A model generated the notes under the pieces. The model did no database searches. It saw only the letters and a list, made by a program, of their open reading frames with translations, and was not told where the DNA came from. A stretch of DNA of 64,000 nt from NCBI RefSeq assembly GCF_000185965.1, contig NC_014924.1, positions 2,108,001 through 2,172,000 on the forward strand, read 5' to 3'. Both the position numbers and the translations under genes were made by a program. How positions within the stretch are numbered: position 1 is the first letter of the stretch; every line of letters starts with the position of its first letter. Shown in pieces: positions 52,586 to 62,952 of this stretch. Source of the DNA: Pseudoxanthomonas suwonensis 11-1. GTDB taxonomy: Bacteria; Pseudomonadota; Gammaproteobacteria; Xanthomonadales; Xanthomonadaceae.

Positions 52586-54142
52586 ATGGACCCGATCCTG
52601 CTCGGCAAGGGCACCACCGACGACGTCCCGGTCACCCTGCTCCCGGCCCTCGCCAACCGCCACGGCCTGGTTGCCGGCGCCACCGGCACCGGCAAGACCG
52701 TGACCCTGATGACCCTGGCCGAGGGCTTCTCGCGGATCGGCGTGCCGGTGTTCGTGGCAGACGTGAAGGGCGACGTCTCCGGCCTGGCCGTGGCCGGCGA
52801 AGGCGGCGGGAAGCTGGCCGCGCGCGCCGCCGCGATCGGGGTGCAGGACTTCGCACCGGAAGCGAGCCCGGTCGTGTTCTGGGACCTGTACGGCAAGCTC
52901 GGCCACCCGGTCCGCACCACCGTCAGCGAGATGGGACCGACCCTGCTGGCGCGCATCCTGGAACTCAACGATACCCAGGCCGGCGTGCTGGACATCGTGT
53001 TCAAGCTGGCCGACGACCGGGGCCTGCTGCTGCTGGACCTGGACGACCTGCGCGCCCTGCTGAACCTGGTGGCCGCGGAGCGCAAGGCGGTCTCGGCCGA
53101 GTACGGCCTGGTCAGCGCGCCTTCGGTGGCGGCGATCCAGCGTGCGCTGCTGCGCCTGTCCCAGGATGGAGGCGAGCAGTTCTTCGGCGAGCCGGCGCTG
53201 GAGCTGGCCGACCTGATGCGGGTCAACCATGATGGCCGCGGCGTGGTCGGCATCCTTGCCGCTGACCAGCTGATCCTAAAGCCGCGGCTGTATTCGACCT
53301 TCCTGCTGTGGCTGCTGAGCGAGCTGTTCGGGAACCTGCCGGAAGTCGGCGACCTGGAGAAGCCGAAGCTGGCCTTCGTATTCGACGAGGCCCACCTGTT
53401 GTTCGCCGACGCGCCGCCGGCACTGCGCCAGCGCATCGAGCAGGTGGTGCGGCTGGTCCGCTCCAAGGGCGTGGGCATCTACTTCTGCTCGCAGTTCCCG
53501 GACGACGTGCCGGACAACGTGCTGGGCCAGCTCGGCAACCGCGTGCAGCACGCACTGCGCGCCTACACGCCGCGCGACCAGAAGGCGGTCAGGACGGCGG
53601 CCCAGACCTTCGTGCCCAACCCGAAGCTGGACGTGGCCGCCACCCTGCCCCAGCTGGGCACCGGCGAAGCCCTGGTCAGCACCTTGCAGGCCGGCGGCAT
53701 TCCCTCGCCGGTGCAGGTGACGAAGATCGCGCCGCCGCGCTGCCGGATGGGCGCGATCACCGAGGCCGAGCGCGCGCGGGTGCGCGCCACCAGCCCGGTC
53801 GGCACCCGCTACGACACCCCGGTCAACCGCGAATCGGCGGCGGAAATGCTGGCCGCGCGGGTGCAGGCGGCCACGCCCGCCGGCACGCCCGCCGCGCAGC
53901 AGGACGGCGAAGGCGGCTTCGGCCAGAAGGTCAACGAGTTCCTGTTCGGCACCAGGCGCCGCCAGGGCGTGGTCGAATCGGTGGCCAAGCAGACCGCGCG
54001 CAACGTCGGCGGTTCGGTGGGCCGCAGCGTGGGCAGCAGCATCGGCGAGTCGGTCGCCGGCAAGGTCGGCAAGAAGTATGGCGGCCAGATCGGCAACCAG
54101 ATCGTGCGCGGCATCCTCGGCGGCATCTTCGGCCGGCGCTGA
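52586..54142 (+). CDS. HerA-like helicase C-terminal domain ATPase (DUF853 type)
   Basis: A 518-residue P-loop ATPase of the HerA/FtsK class. Walker A in GATGTGKTVTLM (about 32-43), Walker B in AFVFDEAHLLF (about 264-275), GIYFCSQFPDDVPDNVLGQLGNR near 305-325. The last 50 residues are Gly/Ser/Val repeats (VGGSVGRSVGSSIGES...) typical of this family (YjgR in E. coli). DNA-related role is expected by homology, but its biological role is poorly known. ATG 52586 has GAGG 5 nt upstream. Confidence 0.9.
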   Translation: MDPILLGKGTTDDVPVTLLPALANRHGLVAGATGTGKTVTLMTLAEGFSRIGVPVFVADVKGDVSGLAVAGEGGGKLAARAAAIGVQDFAPEASPVVFWDLYGKLGHPVRTTVSEMGPTLLARILELNDTQAGVLDIVFKLADDRGLLLLDLDDLRALLNLVAAERKAVSAEYGLVSAPSVAAIQRALLRLSQDGGEQFFGEPALELADLMRVNHDGRGVVGILAADQLILKPRLYSTFLLWLLSELFGNLPEVGDLEKPKLAFVFDEAHLLFADAPPALRQRIEQVVRLVRSKGVGIYFCSQFPDDVPDNVLGQLGNRVQHALRAYTPRDQKAVRTAAQTFVPNPKLDVAATLPQLGTGEALVSTLQAGGIPSPVQVTKIAPPRCRMGAITEAERARVRATSPVGTRYDTPVNRESAAEMLAARVQAATPAGTPAAQQDGEGGFGQKVNEFLFGTRRRQGVVESVAKQTARNVGGSVGRSVGSSIGESVAGKVGKKYGGQIGNQIVRGILGGIFGRR

Positions 54143-54195
54143 TCCCTCCGGGCCACGCGCGCGTCCTGCCCCACCACCACTGACAGGATGCCGCC

Positions 54196-54597
54196 ATGGG
54201 CCTCTCGTTCCATATCGACTTCGACGGGCGTTGCGAGGAGGCGTTCGCCTTCTATGCCCGGCACCTCGGCGGCCGCATCGGCACCCTGCTGCGCATCGAC
54301 GATGCGCCGATGCCGGCCCCGCCGGGGCTGCTGGGGCGGCATGTACTCCACGCCAACATCCGCTTCGACGGGGTGGAGCTGGCCGGTGGCGACGTTGCGC
54401 CAGCACGGTACCGACGGCCGCAGGGCTTCTGCGTGCTGCTGGGACTGGAATCGGAGGAACGGGTACGGGCCTGCTTCGAAGCGCTGCGGGAAGGCGGTGA
54501 AGTGGTGCTGGCACCCCGGCCCACGTTCTGGTCGCCCTGCTACGCCATCGTGGTCGACCGCTTCGGCGTGCCATGGAAGCTCAACTGCGGCAGTTGA
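54196..54597 (+). CDS. VOC family (PhnB-like) protein
   Basis: A 133-residue metal-dependent or binding protein of the glyoxalase/bleomycin-resistance fold. PhnB-like features: FDGRCEEAFAFYARHLGG at the N-terminus, HANIRFDGVELAGGDV, VLLGLESEERV and the closing DRFGVPWKLNC. Paired beta-alpha-beta modules are visible at about 5-55 and 70-130. Substrate unknown. Confidence 0.85.
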   Translation: MGLSFHIDFDGRCEEAFAFYARHLGGRIGTLLRIDDAPMPAPPGLLGRHVLHANIRFDGVELAGGDVAPARYRRPQGFCVLLGLESEERVRACFEALREGGEVVLAPRPTFWSPCYAIVVDRFGVPWKLNCGS

Positions 54598-54673
54598 GCC
54601 GCAGCCGGCGCGACTCCCCGCCCACCCCGACAGGCGCTAGGATCACGCCCCCTCCGTCACCTGTCGCATCCGC

Positions 54674-55174
54674 ATGTCGCGCTGGCGTCCGCCCCCCGAG
54701 AAGAGCACCGCCCTGATCACCCGTGCAGGCCATGACCGGCTCAAGGCCGAGCTGGACGACCTGTGGCGCGTGCAGCGGCCGGAGGTGGTGAAGGCGCTGG
54801 CCGCGGCGGCGGCCGAGGGCGACCGCTCGGAGAACGCCGAGTACACCTATCGCAAGAAGCAGCTGGCGGGGATCGACCGCCGGGTGCGTTACCTCAGCAA
54901 GCGCCTGCCCGCCCTGCGCGTGGTCGAGACCGCGCCCTCGGATCCGGAGGCGGTGTTCTTCGGCGCCTGGGTGGAACTGGAGCGGATCGACACCGGCGAG
55001 CTGGCCCGCTACCGCATCGTCGGACCGGACGAGACCGACGCCGCGCTGGGCCATATCAGCATCGACTCGCCGCTGGCCCGTGCCCTGCTCAGGAAACGCA
55101 TCGACGACGAGGTCGAGGTGCAGCTGCCGGGCGGGCCGGCACGCTTCGTGGTGGTCGACGTCAGCTACGAATGA
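54674..55174 (+). CDS. greB: transcription elongation factor GreB
   Basis: Enters the RNA polymerase secondary channel and stimulates transcript cleavage to rescue arrested complexes. 166 residues. N-terminal coiled-coil with the two acidic tip residues in [15 protein letters not shown] (about 50-64), then the FKBP-like C-terminal domain ([29 protein letters not shown]). The GreB type is favoured by [16 protein letters not shown] after the coil. Confidence 0.94.
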   Translation: MSRWRPPPEKSTALITRAGHDRLKAELDDLWRVQRPEVVKALAAAAAEGDRSENAEYTYRKKQLAGIDRRVRYLSKRLPALRVVETAPSDPEAVFFGAWVELERIDTGELARYRIVGPDETDAALGHISIDSPLARALLRKRIDDEVEVQLPGGPARFVVVDVSYE

Positions 55175-55271
55175 TGGGCCTCAGTGCCACCATACGGTGA
55201 CGTAGCTTGACGTCCCCACGCCCACCCGCGACCTTCCCACCTGAATCGCTCATACGCACCAGGGGAAGTGC

Positions 55272-56303
55272 ATGACGGCAACACTCGACGCCGGCCCGGC
55301 CGGTCCAGCGAGCATCGCGCTCGCGCCCGAAACAATGGCAACCGCGCCCAAGGCGGCCCGTACCGGCATCGTGATCGATGCCTCCATCGATGTTTCGGCG
55401 GACTTCCTCGCCGACCCGGACGTGGCGGTCATCCCGATCCCGATCAGGATCGGCGGCAGCACCTACATCGACCAGCACGACCCGGAGGCCAGCGCGCGCT
55501 ACATGCGCGAGAACGGCAATGGCGAAGGCGTGGCCGGCCAGTCGATACCGCTCGATGCCGCGCAGATGCGCAACTTCTTCATCGAGCGCTTCGCCCTGGA
55601 CTACGACTCGGTCTACTGCCTGACGATCACCTCCACCCGCAGCCCGATCCATGACGCATGCAGCGAGGGCAGCTCGCTGGCGCTGGCCCACATCCGCGGC
55701 CTGCGCCAGGTCGCCGACATGCGGCGCCCGTTCCAGTTCCGGGTGATCGATACCCGCAACATGTTCGCCGGTTCCGGCATCGCGGCGATGGCGCTGCGCG
55801 ACATGCTCGCCGCGCAGATGTCGCCCAAGGACGTCCGCGCCGAGCTGCTGCGGATCGTGGACAGCACCTACACCTATTACATCCCCGACGACCTGGGCTA
55901 TGCCCGCACCCGCTCGCGCGTGCGCGGCGACCGCAGCATCAAGCTGGCGAGCGTGGTCCTGGGCAGCGCCCTGGCGATCAAGCCGATCATCCGCGGCTAC
56001 CAGGGCGACACCCACCCGGTGAGCAAGTACCGTGGCCGCGCCCAGTCCTGGGGCAAGCTGTTCAAGTTCGCGGCGCGACGGGTAGCCGAGGGCCAGCTGC
56101 ATACCCCGCACGTGATCGTGTCCTACGCCGGAGCGATGGGCGAACTGCACGCGACCCCGGAGCTGGGCGAACTGCGCCAGGCCTGCGAGCGCGCGGGCGT
56201 CTCCCTGCACGTGCTGCAGATGAGCATCACCGGGATGATGAACATCGGTCCCGGCGGCCTGACCCTGGCCTATTCCGGCCCGGTTCCCAACGAGGCGCCC
56301 TGA
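55272..56303 (+). CDS. DegV family fatty-acid-binding protein
   Basis: A 343-residue protein of the DegV fold, which in characterised members binds fatty acids for acyl phosphate synthesis. Typical elements: IVIDASIDVSADFL, VIPIPIRIGG, then TSTRSPIHDACSEGSSLAL with the ligand-binding Ser/Thr region, VIDTRNMFAGSGI and late VSYAGAMGEL and GPGGLTLAYSG. The sequence is longer than the usual 280-300 by an N-terminal Ala/Pro-rich extension. A terminator hairpin follows. Confidence 0.88.
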   Translation: MTATLDAGPAGPASIALAPETMATAPKAARTGIVIDASIDVSADFLADPDVAVIPIPIRIGGSTYIDQHDPEASARYMRENGNGEGVAGQSIPLDAAQMRNFFIERFALDYDSVYCLTITSTRSPIHDACSEGSSLALAHIRGLRQVADMRRPFQFRVIDTRNMFAGSGIAAMALRDMLAAQMSPKDVRAELLRIVDSTYTYYIPDDLGYARTRSRVRGDRSIKLASVVLGSALAIKPIIRGYQGDTHPVSKYRGRAQSWGKLFKFAARRVAEGQLHTPHVIVSYAGAMGELHATPELGELRQACERAGVSLHVLQMSITGMMNIGPGGLTLAYSGPVPNEAP

Positions 56304-56330
56304 GCGATACCGGTCCACATCGCCGGATAC

Positions 56331-56359
56331 GGAAGCGGCGCCCTGGGGCGCCGCTTTCC
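56331..56359. terminator. bidirectional terminator between degV-type gene and rimO
   Basis: Stem AGCGGCGCC/GGCGCCGCT (9 bp, loop CTGG), followed by TTTCC on the plus strand; it lies between convergent genes. Confidence 0.65.
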
Positions 56360-56379
56360 GTCGTGCCTTCGCCCGGAAC

Positions 56380-57747
56380 TCAGAGCACCCGCAGGCCCAG
56401 CGGCGAGGTGTCGCCGGTCTCGGCGTACTCGACCTCGCCATAGAGGTCGTGCTCGTCGCTGCCCATGATCCGCACGTCGACGAACTCGCCCGGCTGCAGG
56501 CCGGCATCGCGGCCGTCCTGGATCTGCACGGTGCCGTCGATCTCCGGCGCATCGGCCATGGAGCGGGCGATCGCCAGCTCGCCGTCGACGAAGTCCACCA
56601 GGCAGCGCTGCACGCTGCCGACCTTGGCCTCCAGGCGCGCGGCCGAGATCTCGCCCTGGCGCTCCATGAAGCGGGCCAGGCGCTCCTGCTTGACCTCTTC
56701 CGGTACCGCGCCCGGCAGCGCGTTGGCGCTGGCGCCCTCGACCGGCGAATAGGCGAAGGCACCGACGCGGTCCAGCTGGGCCTCGTCGAGGAAATCCAGC
56801 AGCTCCTCGAACTCCTGCTCGGTCTCGCCGGGGAAGCCGACGATGAAGGTCGAGCGCAGGGTCAGTCCCGGGCAGATCGCGCGCCAGCGCTGGATCCGCT
56901 CCAGGGTCTTGTCGACCGCGCCGGGGCGCTTCATCAGTTTGAGGATGCGCGGACTGGCGTGCTGGAAAGGAATGTCCAGGTACGGCAGCACCTTGCCCTC
57001 GGCCATCAGCGGGATGACGTCGTCCACGTGCGGATACGGATAGACGTAGTGCAGGCGGGTCCAGGCATCCAGCTCGGACAGGCCCTCGCACAGCGCCTTC
57101 ATCCGGGTGGCGTATTCCCTGCCGCGCCAGGTGCCCGGTGCGTAGCGCACGTCCACGCCGTAGGCCGAGGTGTCCTGCGAGACCACCAGCAGCTCGCGCA
57201 CGCCGCCCTTGACCAGGCGCTCGGCCTCGCGCAGCACCTCGTCCACCGGCCGCGACACCAGATCGCCACGCATGGAGGGGATGATGCAGAAGCTGCAACG
57301 GTGGTTGCAGCCTTCGGAAATCTTCAGGTACGCGTAGTGGTGCGGGGTGAGCTTCAACCCGTAGTCCGGGACCAGGTCCAGGAACGGGTCGTGCTTCGGC
57401 GGCAGCGCCGCGTGCACCGCTTCCATCACGCTGGTGTAGTCCTGCGGGCCGGACACGGACAGGACGTCCGGATACTGCTCGCGGATCATCTCCGACTTCT
57501 TGCCCAGGCAGCCGGTGACGATGACCTTGCCGTTCTCGTTCATCGCCTCGCCGATGGCGTCCAGCGATTCGGCCACGGCCGAGTCGATGAAGCCGCAGGT
57601 GTTGACCACCACCACGTCGGCGTCGTCGTAGGTCGGGACGATGTCGTAACCCTCCACGCGCAGCTGGGCGAGGATGCGTTCGGAATCGACCAGCGCCTTC
57701 GGGCAGCCGAGGCTGACGAAGCCGACCTTGGGGTTGTGCACGGACAT
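56380..57747 (-). CDS. rimO: ribosomal protein S12 methylthiotransferase
   Basis: Radical-SAM enzyme that adds a methylthio group to Asp of ribosomal protein S12. 455 residues. N-terminal MTTase domain with iron-sulfur Cys ([27 protein letters not shown]), the radical-SAM CxxxCxxC in [17 protein letters not shown] (about 148-164) and a C-terminal TRAM domain. [15 protein letters not shown] is also family-typical. RimO rather than MiaB is favoured by [13 protein letters not shown]. Confidence 0.97.
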   Translation of the reverse strand: MSVHNPKVGFVSLGCPKALVDSERILAQLRVEGYDIVPTYDDADVVVVNTCGFIDSAVAESLDAIGEAMNENGKVIVTGCLGKKSEMIREQYPDVLSVSGPQDYTSVMEAVHAALPPKHDPFLDLVPDYGLKLTPHHYAYLKISEGCNHRCSFCIIPSMRGDLVSRPVDEVLREAERLVKGGVRELLVVSQDTSAYGVDVRYAPGTWRGREYATRMKALCEGLSELDAWTRLHYVYPYPHVDDVIPLMAEGKVLPYLDIPFQHASPRILKLMKRPGAVDKTLERIQRWRAICPGLTLRSTFIVGFPGETEQEFEELLDFLDEAQLDRVGAFAYSPVEGASANALPGAVPEEVKQERLARFMERQGEISAARLEAKVGSVQRCLVDFVDGELAIARSMADAPEIDGTVQIQDGRDAGLQPGEFVDVRIMGSDEHDLYGEVEYAETGDTSPLGLRVL

Positions 57748-57928
57748 GGGGAAGCTCGGGGAGACGGACGGGCGCCACCGGCGGTGCCGGGCGCGAGGCG
57801 CGCGATTATACCCGCACCCCGCTGCAGCGCTTCCTGCAGCCGTCCCGGCGGCCCGCCCCCGCCGCAGACGCGGCCGGAACGCCTGCCGGCCGCATAATGG
57901 CGCCCCCCCCCCGACCGAGGACGACGCC

Positions 57929-58630
57929 ATGGGCCAATGGATCCAGCTTGCCACCCCACGCGGGCAGGTCGCGACCTGGCAGGCCGGCCCGCCGACCGCG
58001 CCGCGCGGGGGCCTGGTGGTGGTGCAGGAGATCTTCGGGGTCAATTCGCACATCCGCGCCGTGGCCGAGGACTTCGTGGCCGAGGGCTACGCCGTGCTCG
58101 CGCCGTCGTTCTTCGACCCGGTGCAACGCGGGGTGGAACTGGACTACGACGAGGCCGGCTTCGCCAAGGGCCGCCAGCTGGCCGGCGAACTGGGTTTCGA
58201 CGCGGCCCTGCAGATACTCGATGCCGCCGCGCAGCGGCTGCAGCGCTACCTGGCCGCTTTCAAGGAGCCGCGTGGCAGCGTGGGCACGGTCGGTTACTGC
58301 TGGGGCGGCACCCTGGCCATGCTCGGTGCGCTGAAGCTGGGCCTGCCCTCGGTCAGCTACTACGGCGCGCGCAATGCCGCGTTCCTCGACGACCCGGCCC
58401 TGGTCGCTGCGCCGAAGGCGCCGGTGATGTTCCACTTCGGCGAGCAGGACGCCTCGATCCCGCCCGATGCGGTGGAGGCCCACCGCCGTCAGCTGCCGAC
58501 GATGGAGGTCCACGCGTACCCCGCCGGCCATGCCTTCAACCGCGAGGTCGACCCCAAGGCCTACGACAAGCCCAGCGCACGCCTGGCGCGCGAGCGCACC
58601 CTCGCCTTCTTCGCGGAACACCTCAAGTGA
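57929..58630 (+). CDS. dienelactone hydrolase family protein
   Basis: A 233-residue alpha/beta hydrolase. The nucleophile Cys is in [13 protein letters not shown] (about residue 120), Asp in [10 protein letters not shown] and His in [10 protein letters not shown], the DLH Cys-Asp-His triad. Early [21 protein letters not shown] is typical. A run of ten C residues lies 16-26 bp before the start and might be slippage-prone. The stop overlaps the GTG start of the HIT gene. Substrate unknown; the name does not imply chlorocatechol degradation here. Confidence 0.9.
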   Translation: MGQWIQLATPRGQVATWQAGPPTAPRGGLVVVQEIFGVNSHIRAVAEDFVAEGYAVLAPSFFDPVQRGVELDYDEAGFAKGRQLAGELGFDAALQILDAAAQRLQRYLAAFKEPRGSVGTVGYCWGGTLAMLGALKLGLPSVSYYGARNAAFLDDPALVAAPKAPVMFHFGEQDASIPPDAVEAHRRQLPTMEVHAYPAGHAFNREVDPKAYDKPSARLARERTLAFFAEHLK

Positions 58631-59037
58631 GCGCGGCGTTCGAGCTGGACCCGCGCCTGGCGGCCGACAGCGTGTTCGTCGCCGACGGCCCGCTGTCGCA
58701 GGTGCGGCTGATGGACGACACCCGCTTCGCCTGGTTGCTGCTGGTGCCGCGGGTGGCAGGCGTCACCGAGTGGATCGACCTGGACGGCAACCAGCAGCGC
58801 CTGCTGCTGGCCGAGATCAACCGTGCCTCGCAGGTCCTGCGCGCCACCCCCGGGATCGCCAAGCTCAACATCGGCGCACTGGGCAATATCGTCTCGCAGC
58901 TGCACGTGCACCTGGTCGGCCGACATCCGGGAGATGCCGCCTGGCCGTGCCCGGTCTGGGGCAGCGGCAGCGCGGTGCGGCACGCCCCGGATGCGTTGCA
59001 GGCGGCTGCCGCGCACTGGCGTTCGCGGCTAGGATAG
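58627..59037 (+). CDS. HIT family protein
   Basis: A 136-residue histidine-triad nucleotide-binding or hydrolase protein. The motif is QLHVHLVGRHPGDAAWP, with His-x-His-x-Leu rather than the full HxHxH. DTRFAWLLLVPRVAGV and LNIGALGNIVSQL precede it, as in bacterial HIT proteins. GTG start overlaps the dienelactone hydrolase stop, so the two form an operon. Confidence 0.88.
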   Translation: MSAAFELDPRLAADSVFVADGPLSQVRLMDDTRFAWLLLVPRVAGVTEWIDLDGNQQRLLLAEINRASQVLRATPGIAKLNIGALGNIVSQLHVHLVGRHPGDAAWPCPVWGSGSAVRHAPDALQAAAAHWRSRLG

Positions 59038-59064
59038 GCGCCCTTCCAACAACCGGTACGCCCC

Positions 59065-59229
59065 ATGGGTTCCAACGTGTTCGCCGCCCTCGTCCTGATC
59101 GGCGTGGGCCTGTTTTTCCTGGCCCGCAACCTGGGCTGGATCAACACCGGAATCGGGGCACTGCTGGCGACCTGGTGGCCGGCCGCGCTGGTGGTGGTCG
59201 GCGTGGTGATGCTGCTCAAGCGCAAGTAA
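59065..59229 (+). CDS. small LiaF-like membrane protein
   Basis: A 54-residue protein of two membrane helices (VFAALVLIGVGLFFLARNLG and LLATWWPAALVVVGVVMLL) ending in KRK. This is the repeated LiaI/LiaF-like transmembrane (DUF5668) pattern. It follows the HIT gene by 27 bp, likely the same operon. Confidence 0.75.
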   Translation: MGSNVFAALVLIGVGLFFLARNLGWINTGIGALLATWWPAALVVVGVVMLLKRK

Positions 59230-59323
59230 GCGGGTGGCGCCGGATGCAATGTGTTGACTTCCGGCACCTGATTCCCGCCTGCGCCGGGAGCACCATGGCG
59301 GCATTCCAACCGAGGACGCCGCC

Positions 59324-59512
59324 ATGCACCGCCGCCTGATTCCCGCCCTGGTCCTGATCGTGCTGGGCACGCTGTTCCTGCTGGACAACCTGGGTGTCGG
59401 CCTGGACGCCGGCCGCCTGCTCGCCACCTGGTGGCCGCTGCTGCTGATCGCTGCCGGCCTGTCGCGCCTGCTCCCGCTGGCTCCCCGCCGCGAGGATGCC
59501 CGGGCGGGCTGA
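59324..59512 (+). CDS. small LiaF-like membrane protein
   Basis: A 62-residue protein with two helices (LIPALVLIVLGTLFLLDNLG and LLATWWPLLLIAAGLSRLLP), the same DUF5668-like layout and clearly a paralogue of the preceding 54-residue gene (shared LLATWWP). Function unknown; probably membrane-stress-related in the family, by inference only. Confidence 0.75.
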   Translation: MHRRLIPALVLIVLGTLFLLDNLGVGLDAGRLLATWWPLLLIAAGLSRLLPLAPRREDARAG

Positions 59513-59546
59513 GTCCGGCACCCGGCGCCAACAGGCTCCACACACG

Positions 59547-59573
59547 CGAAGGGCGCGGATTCCGCGCCCTTCG
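59547..59573. terminator. bidirectional terminator before dcd
   Basis: Perfect 12-bp stem CGAAGGGCGCGG/CCGCGCCCTTCG with an ATT loop between the convergent small membrane gene and dcd. Confidence 0.7.
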
Positions 59574-59595
59574 CCTTTCCACCGCCGGCGGGACC

Positions 59596-60168
59596 TCAGG
59601 TCCGCGGCAGGGTGACGCCGGTCTGGCCCTGGTACTTGCCGCCACGGTCCCGGTACGAGGTCTCGCACACGTCGTCGGCGTCGGACTGGAAGAACAGCAT
59701 CTGGGCCACGCCCTCGTTGGCGTAGATGCGCGCCGGCAGCGGCGTGGTGTTGGAGAACTCCAGGGTCACGTGGCCCTCCCACTCCGGCTCGAGCGGGGTC
59801 ACGTTGACGATGATGCCGCAGCGGGCATAGGTGCTCTTGCCCAGGCACACCACGAGCACGTCGCGCGGGATGCGGAAGTACTCGACCGTGCGCGCCAGGG
59901 CGAAGGAGTTGGGCGGAATGATGCACTCGTCGGCCACCACGTCCACGAAGCTCTTCGGATCGAAGTGCTTGGGGTCGACGATGGTGGAGTTGATGTTGGT
60001 GAAGACCTTGAACTCGCGCGAGCAGCGCACGTCGTAGCCGTAGCTGGAGGTGCCGTAGCTGACGATGCGCTGGCCGTCGGCGTGCTTCACCTGGCCGGGC
60101 TCGAACGGGTCGATCATGCCGTGCTGCTCGGCCATGCGCCGGATCCAGCGGTCGCTCTTGATGCTCAT
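59596..60168 (-). CDS. dcd: dCTP deaminase
   Basis: Deaminates dCTP to dUTP for thymidylate synthesis. 190 residues, the Dcd length. Conserved: [37 protein letters not shown], the catalytic Glu in [18 protein letters not shown] and the closing [12 protein letters not shown]. Start set at ATG 60168. Confidence 0.97.
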   Translation of the reverse strand: MSIKSDRWIRRMAEQHGMIDPFEPGQVKHADGQRIVSYGTSSYGYDVRCSREFKVFTNINSTIVDPKHFDPKSFVDVVADECIIPPNSFALARTVEYFRIPRDVLVVCLGKSTYARCGIIVNVTPLEPEWEGHVTLEFSNTTPLPARIYANEGVAQMLFFQSDADDVCETSYRDRGGKYQGQTGVTLPRT

Positions 60169-60286
60169 GCAATGGTTCCCTGGGGCAAGGCCCGTGAACG
60201 CGCGATTGTAGGGGCAAGGCGCGCGCCGGCACACCCGTCCGCCGGCGTGCGGAGCAGCGGCCGCGGCCGTCGCGGCCGCCCGGGCT

Positions 60287-61144
60287 TCAGCCCAGCAACT
60301 TCGAGGCGATCGGGATCGAGGCCCGCGGCCGCTGCGCCAGGCTGGCGGCAAGCGCCTCGGCCGCGGCCAGGTAGGCCTTGGCCGGTGCCGAATCCGGTGC
60401 CGAGGCGACCACCGGCGTGCCGGCGTCACCCTGCTCGCGGATGCGCAGGTCCAGCGGCAGCGAGCCCAGCAGCGGCACGCCATAGCGCTCGGCCATGGCC
60501 TGCGCCCCGCCCTGCCCGAACACGTGCTCGGCGTGGCCGCAGTTGCTGCAAACGTGCACCGCCATGTTCTCGACGATGCCCAGCACCGGCACGTCGACCT
60601 TGTTGAACATGGCCACGGCCTTGCGGGCGTCCAGGGTGGCGATCTCCTGCGGGGTGGTCACCACCACCGCGCCGGCCACCGGGATCTTCTGCGCCAGGGT
60701 CAGCTGGATGTCGCCGGTGCCCGGCGGGAGGTCCACCACCAGGTAGTCCAGGTCGTCCCAAAGGGTGTCGGAGAACAGCTGCATCAGCGCCGAGGTCGCC
60801 ATCGGGCCGCGCCAGATCATCGGCGTGTCCTGCTCGACCAGCAGGCCAATGGACATGGCCTCGATGCCGAACGCGCGCATCGGTTCGATCGACTTGCCGT
60901 CCGGGCTTTCCGGGCGCCCTGACAGACCGAGCATGGCCGGTACGCTGGGGCCATAGACGTCCGCATCGAGCACGCCGACCCGCGCGCCCAGCCGGTGCAG
61001 GGCCAGGGCCAGGTTCACCGCGGTGGTGGACTTGCCGACGCCGCCCTTGCCGGAGCCGACGGCGATGACGTTGCGGATGCGCGGATGCGGGGAGAGGCCG
61101 CCCTGCACCGCGCGGGCGGGAATACGTGGGGTATTGGTTTCCAT
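60287..61144 (-). CDS. apbC: Mrp/NBP35-family iron-sulfur cluster carrier ATPase
   Basis: Cytosolic P-loop ATPase that carries Fe-S clusters. 285 residues. Walker A-type [18 protein letters not shown] (about 29-46), [26 protein letters not shown] and the cluster-binding CxxC in [11 protein letters not shown]. The N-terminal DUF59 domain found in many Mrp proteins is short here. Confidence 0.94.
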   Translation of the reverse strand: METNTPRIPARAVQGGLSPHPRIRNVIAVGSGKGGVGKSTTAVNLALALHRLGARVGVLDADVYGPSVPAMLGLSGRPESPDGKSIEPMRAFGIEAMSIGLLVEQDTPMIWRGPMATSALMQLFSDTLWDDLDYLVVDLPPGTGDIQLTLAQKIPVAGAVVVTTPQEIATLDARKAVAMFNKVDVPVLGIVENMAVHVCSNCGHAEHVFGQGGAQAMAERYGVPLLGSLPLDLRIREQGDAGTPVVASAPDSAPAKAYLAAAEALAASLAQRPRASIPIASKLLG

Positions 61145-61177
61145 GGTGGCAGTCTAGCGGCCCTCCGGCGGAAGGGC

Positions 61178-62773
61178 TCAGTCCTCGTACAGGCCGGCGG
61201 CCTTGAGCCGCGCGACCAGCGGCGCCAGGCCTTCCAGGTGCCGCCGCGAGCTGCGCACCGAGCGGGAATGGACCGGCTGCCGCACCTGGGCGGCACTGGC
61301 GGTGGCGAAGACCTTGCCCGCGTCCGGCACTTCCACCGCCTCGGGGGTCCATTCCAGGCCACACCATTCGTAGATACGGCGCGACTGGCCCTCCGGATCG
61401 GTGACCAGGTCCTCGTAGCGCACGTCGAGGATCTGGCCCGGCAGCACCTGGTGCCAGTGGTCCATCAGCCGGCGGTAGGCGATGTAGTAGTCGGCCAGTT
61501 CCTCCAGGTCGTAGGAGAACTCGTAGGCGCCGAAGAACAGGGTCTTGAGGATGGCGTAGCAGCTATCCAGCGGGTCGCGGACCAGGTGGATGATCCGCGC
61601 CCTGGGCAGCGCCTTGCTGATCACGCCGCAGTACATGAAGTTGGCCGGCAGCTTGTCGATGAACAGCGGGCTGCCGCCGGCCAGCTGGCGGGCGCCGCGC
61701 ATGTACTCCCGCCCCAGGGTGGCGAAATCGAGCTGCAGCGAGGCCTCGGCCACCGACAGGCCCGGATTGGAGGCCATCACCCTGGCGACGCCGTTGCCCA
61801 GCAGGTAGCCGAAGTCGGTGAGCTCGCCCGCATTGGCCACCTTGCCGGATTGCAGCAGCATGCGCTCGGCCAGGGTGGTACCGGTGCGGGGCAGGCCAAG
61901 TACGAAGATCGCGCCCTCCTCCTCCCAGCCTTCGACAGGCGCGGCCATCGCCTCGGGGGTCGCCAGGCGCTTGATCTCGTCGAGGGTGGCGTAGAAACCG
62001 CTGGGATCGTAGTTGAGGGTCGAGCGGCGCTTGCGCGCGCCGGCCATCAGCTTGGCGAAGGACTCGGCATGCTCGCCCAGGTCCTCCAGTTCCTTGGCCA
62101 GGGCGTAGAGCGCGCAGGCCTCGTCCTCGGTACGGGCGAAACCCTGCGCCAGGCGTGCACGCAGGTCCTCGACGTGGTTGTCCGCAGGTGTCTGCTTGCG
62201 CAGGGTCGAGCGCAGGTACAGGACCGATCCGGACTGCGGCGCGGCGGCCAGCAGCTTCCCGATGTCCTGCTCGGCGGCCTCGGTCTGGGCGGCATAGAAG
62301 CGGGCCACGGCCAGGTCGTAGCGCCACGGCGTGCGCTCCTCCAGGGCCAGCGCGCGCTCGTAGTGCGAGATGGCCTGCAGCAGCTGGTTGTGGTGGTAGT
62401 ACAGCTTGCCCAGCTGCCACAGCAGCAGGGCATTGCCTCCGGCCTGGGCGGACAGTTCGCCGGCCAGGGCAATGGCCTCGTCGCGGCGGTAGGCGCGCGA
62501 CAGCAGCCAGCCCTTCTTGATCCTGTGCTGGGGGTCGTCGGAAAGGGCGATGGCGCGATCGATATGGCCGATCGCGGCCGGCAGGTCGCTGGCCAGGCGG
62601 CTGGCTTCGGCCAGGAAGGCGCGGATGGCGGCGACGTCGGGGTAGCGGCCGGCGAGCTGCTGGCCAAGGGCGACCGCGTCGGCAGGCCGGTGCTGGCGGA
62701 GGAGTTCGTTGCCTTCCGCGATGCCGCGGGCGATTTCGGCCTGCGGGCCGGACTGCATGGACTGGCTATTCAT
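61178..62773 (-). CDS. TPR-repeat sulfotransferase family protein
   Basis: A 531-residue protein. The N-terminal half (about 1-240) is TPR-like helical repeats (ALEERTPWRYDLAVARFYAAQ and similar). The C-terminal half has the PAPS-binding loop FVLGLPRTGTTLAERML (about 290-306) and IHLVRDPLDSCYAILKTLFFG (the 3'-phosphate-binding Arg/Ser region), the sulfotransferase fold. It is divergent from a TonB-dependent receptor; such pairs recur in xanthomonads and sphingomonads. Acceptor unknown. Confidence 0.88.
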   Translation of the reverse strand: MNSQSMQSGPQAEIARGIAEGNELLRQHRPADAVALGQQLAGRYPDVAAIRAFLAEASRLASDLPAAIGHIDRAIALSDDPQHRIKKGWLLSRAYRRDEAIALAGELSAQAGGNALLLWQLGKLYYHHNQLLQAISHYERALALEERTPWRYDLAVARFYAAQTEAAEQDIGKLLAAAPQSGSVLYLRSTLRKQTPADNHVEDLRARLAQGFARTEDEACALYALAKELEDLGEHAESFAKLMAGARKRRSTLNYDPSGFYATLDEIKRLATPEAMAAPVEGWEEEGAIFVLGLPRTGTTLAERMLLQSGKVANAGELTDFGYLLGNGVARVMASNPGLSVAEASLQLDFATLGREYMRGARQLAGGSPLFIDKLPANFMYCGVISKALPRARIIHLVRDPLDSCYAILKTLFFGAYEFSYDLEELADYYIAYRRLMDHWHQVLPGQILDVRYEDLVTDPEGQSRRIYEWCGLEWTPEAVEVPDAGKVFATASAAQVRQPVHSRSVRSSRRHLEGLAPLVARLKAAGLYED

Positions 62774-62853
62774 AAACGGAGTCTAAACCAGCCCGATCTA
62801 TCCGCCCAACGACGGGGACGTGACAGTTCCGAGATGCCTACGTTAAGAACCCG

Positions 62854-62883
62854 TTGCATTTAGCAAAAATTCAGCGTTAGTAT
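62854..62883 (+). promoter_or_regulatory. candidate sigma-70 promoter of the TonB receptor gene
   Basis: TTGCAT (62854-62859), 18-bp spacer, TAGTAT (62878-62883), 69 bp before the ATG, in a locally A/T-rich stretch. By-eye prediction. Confidence 0.45.
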
Positions 62884-62952
62884 CGGGACGCAACCATTTC
62901 CGCAGTAACGCTGGAATGTAAGCAACTCACTGTTTTTCCAGGAGATCCGCAA

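Noticed and set aside
57903..57912. Poly-C tract as phase-variation switch of the dienelactone hydrolase gene
   Set aside because: It lies outside the coding region and before the ribosome-binding site; no evidence for an effect.
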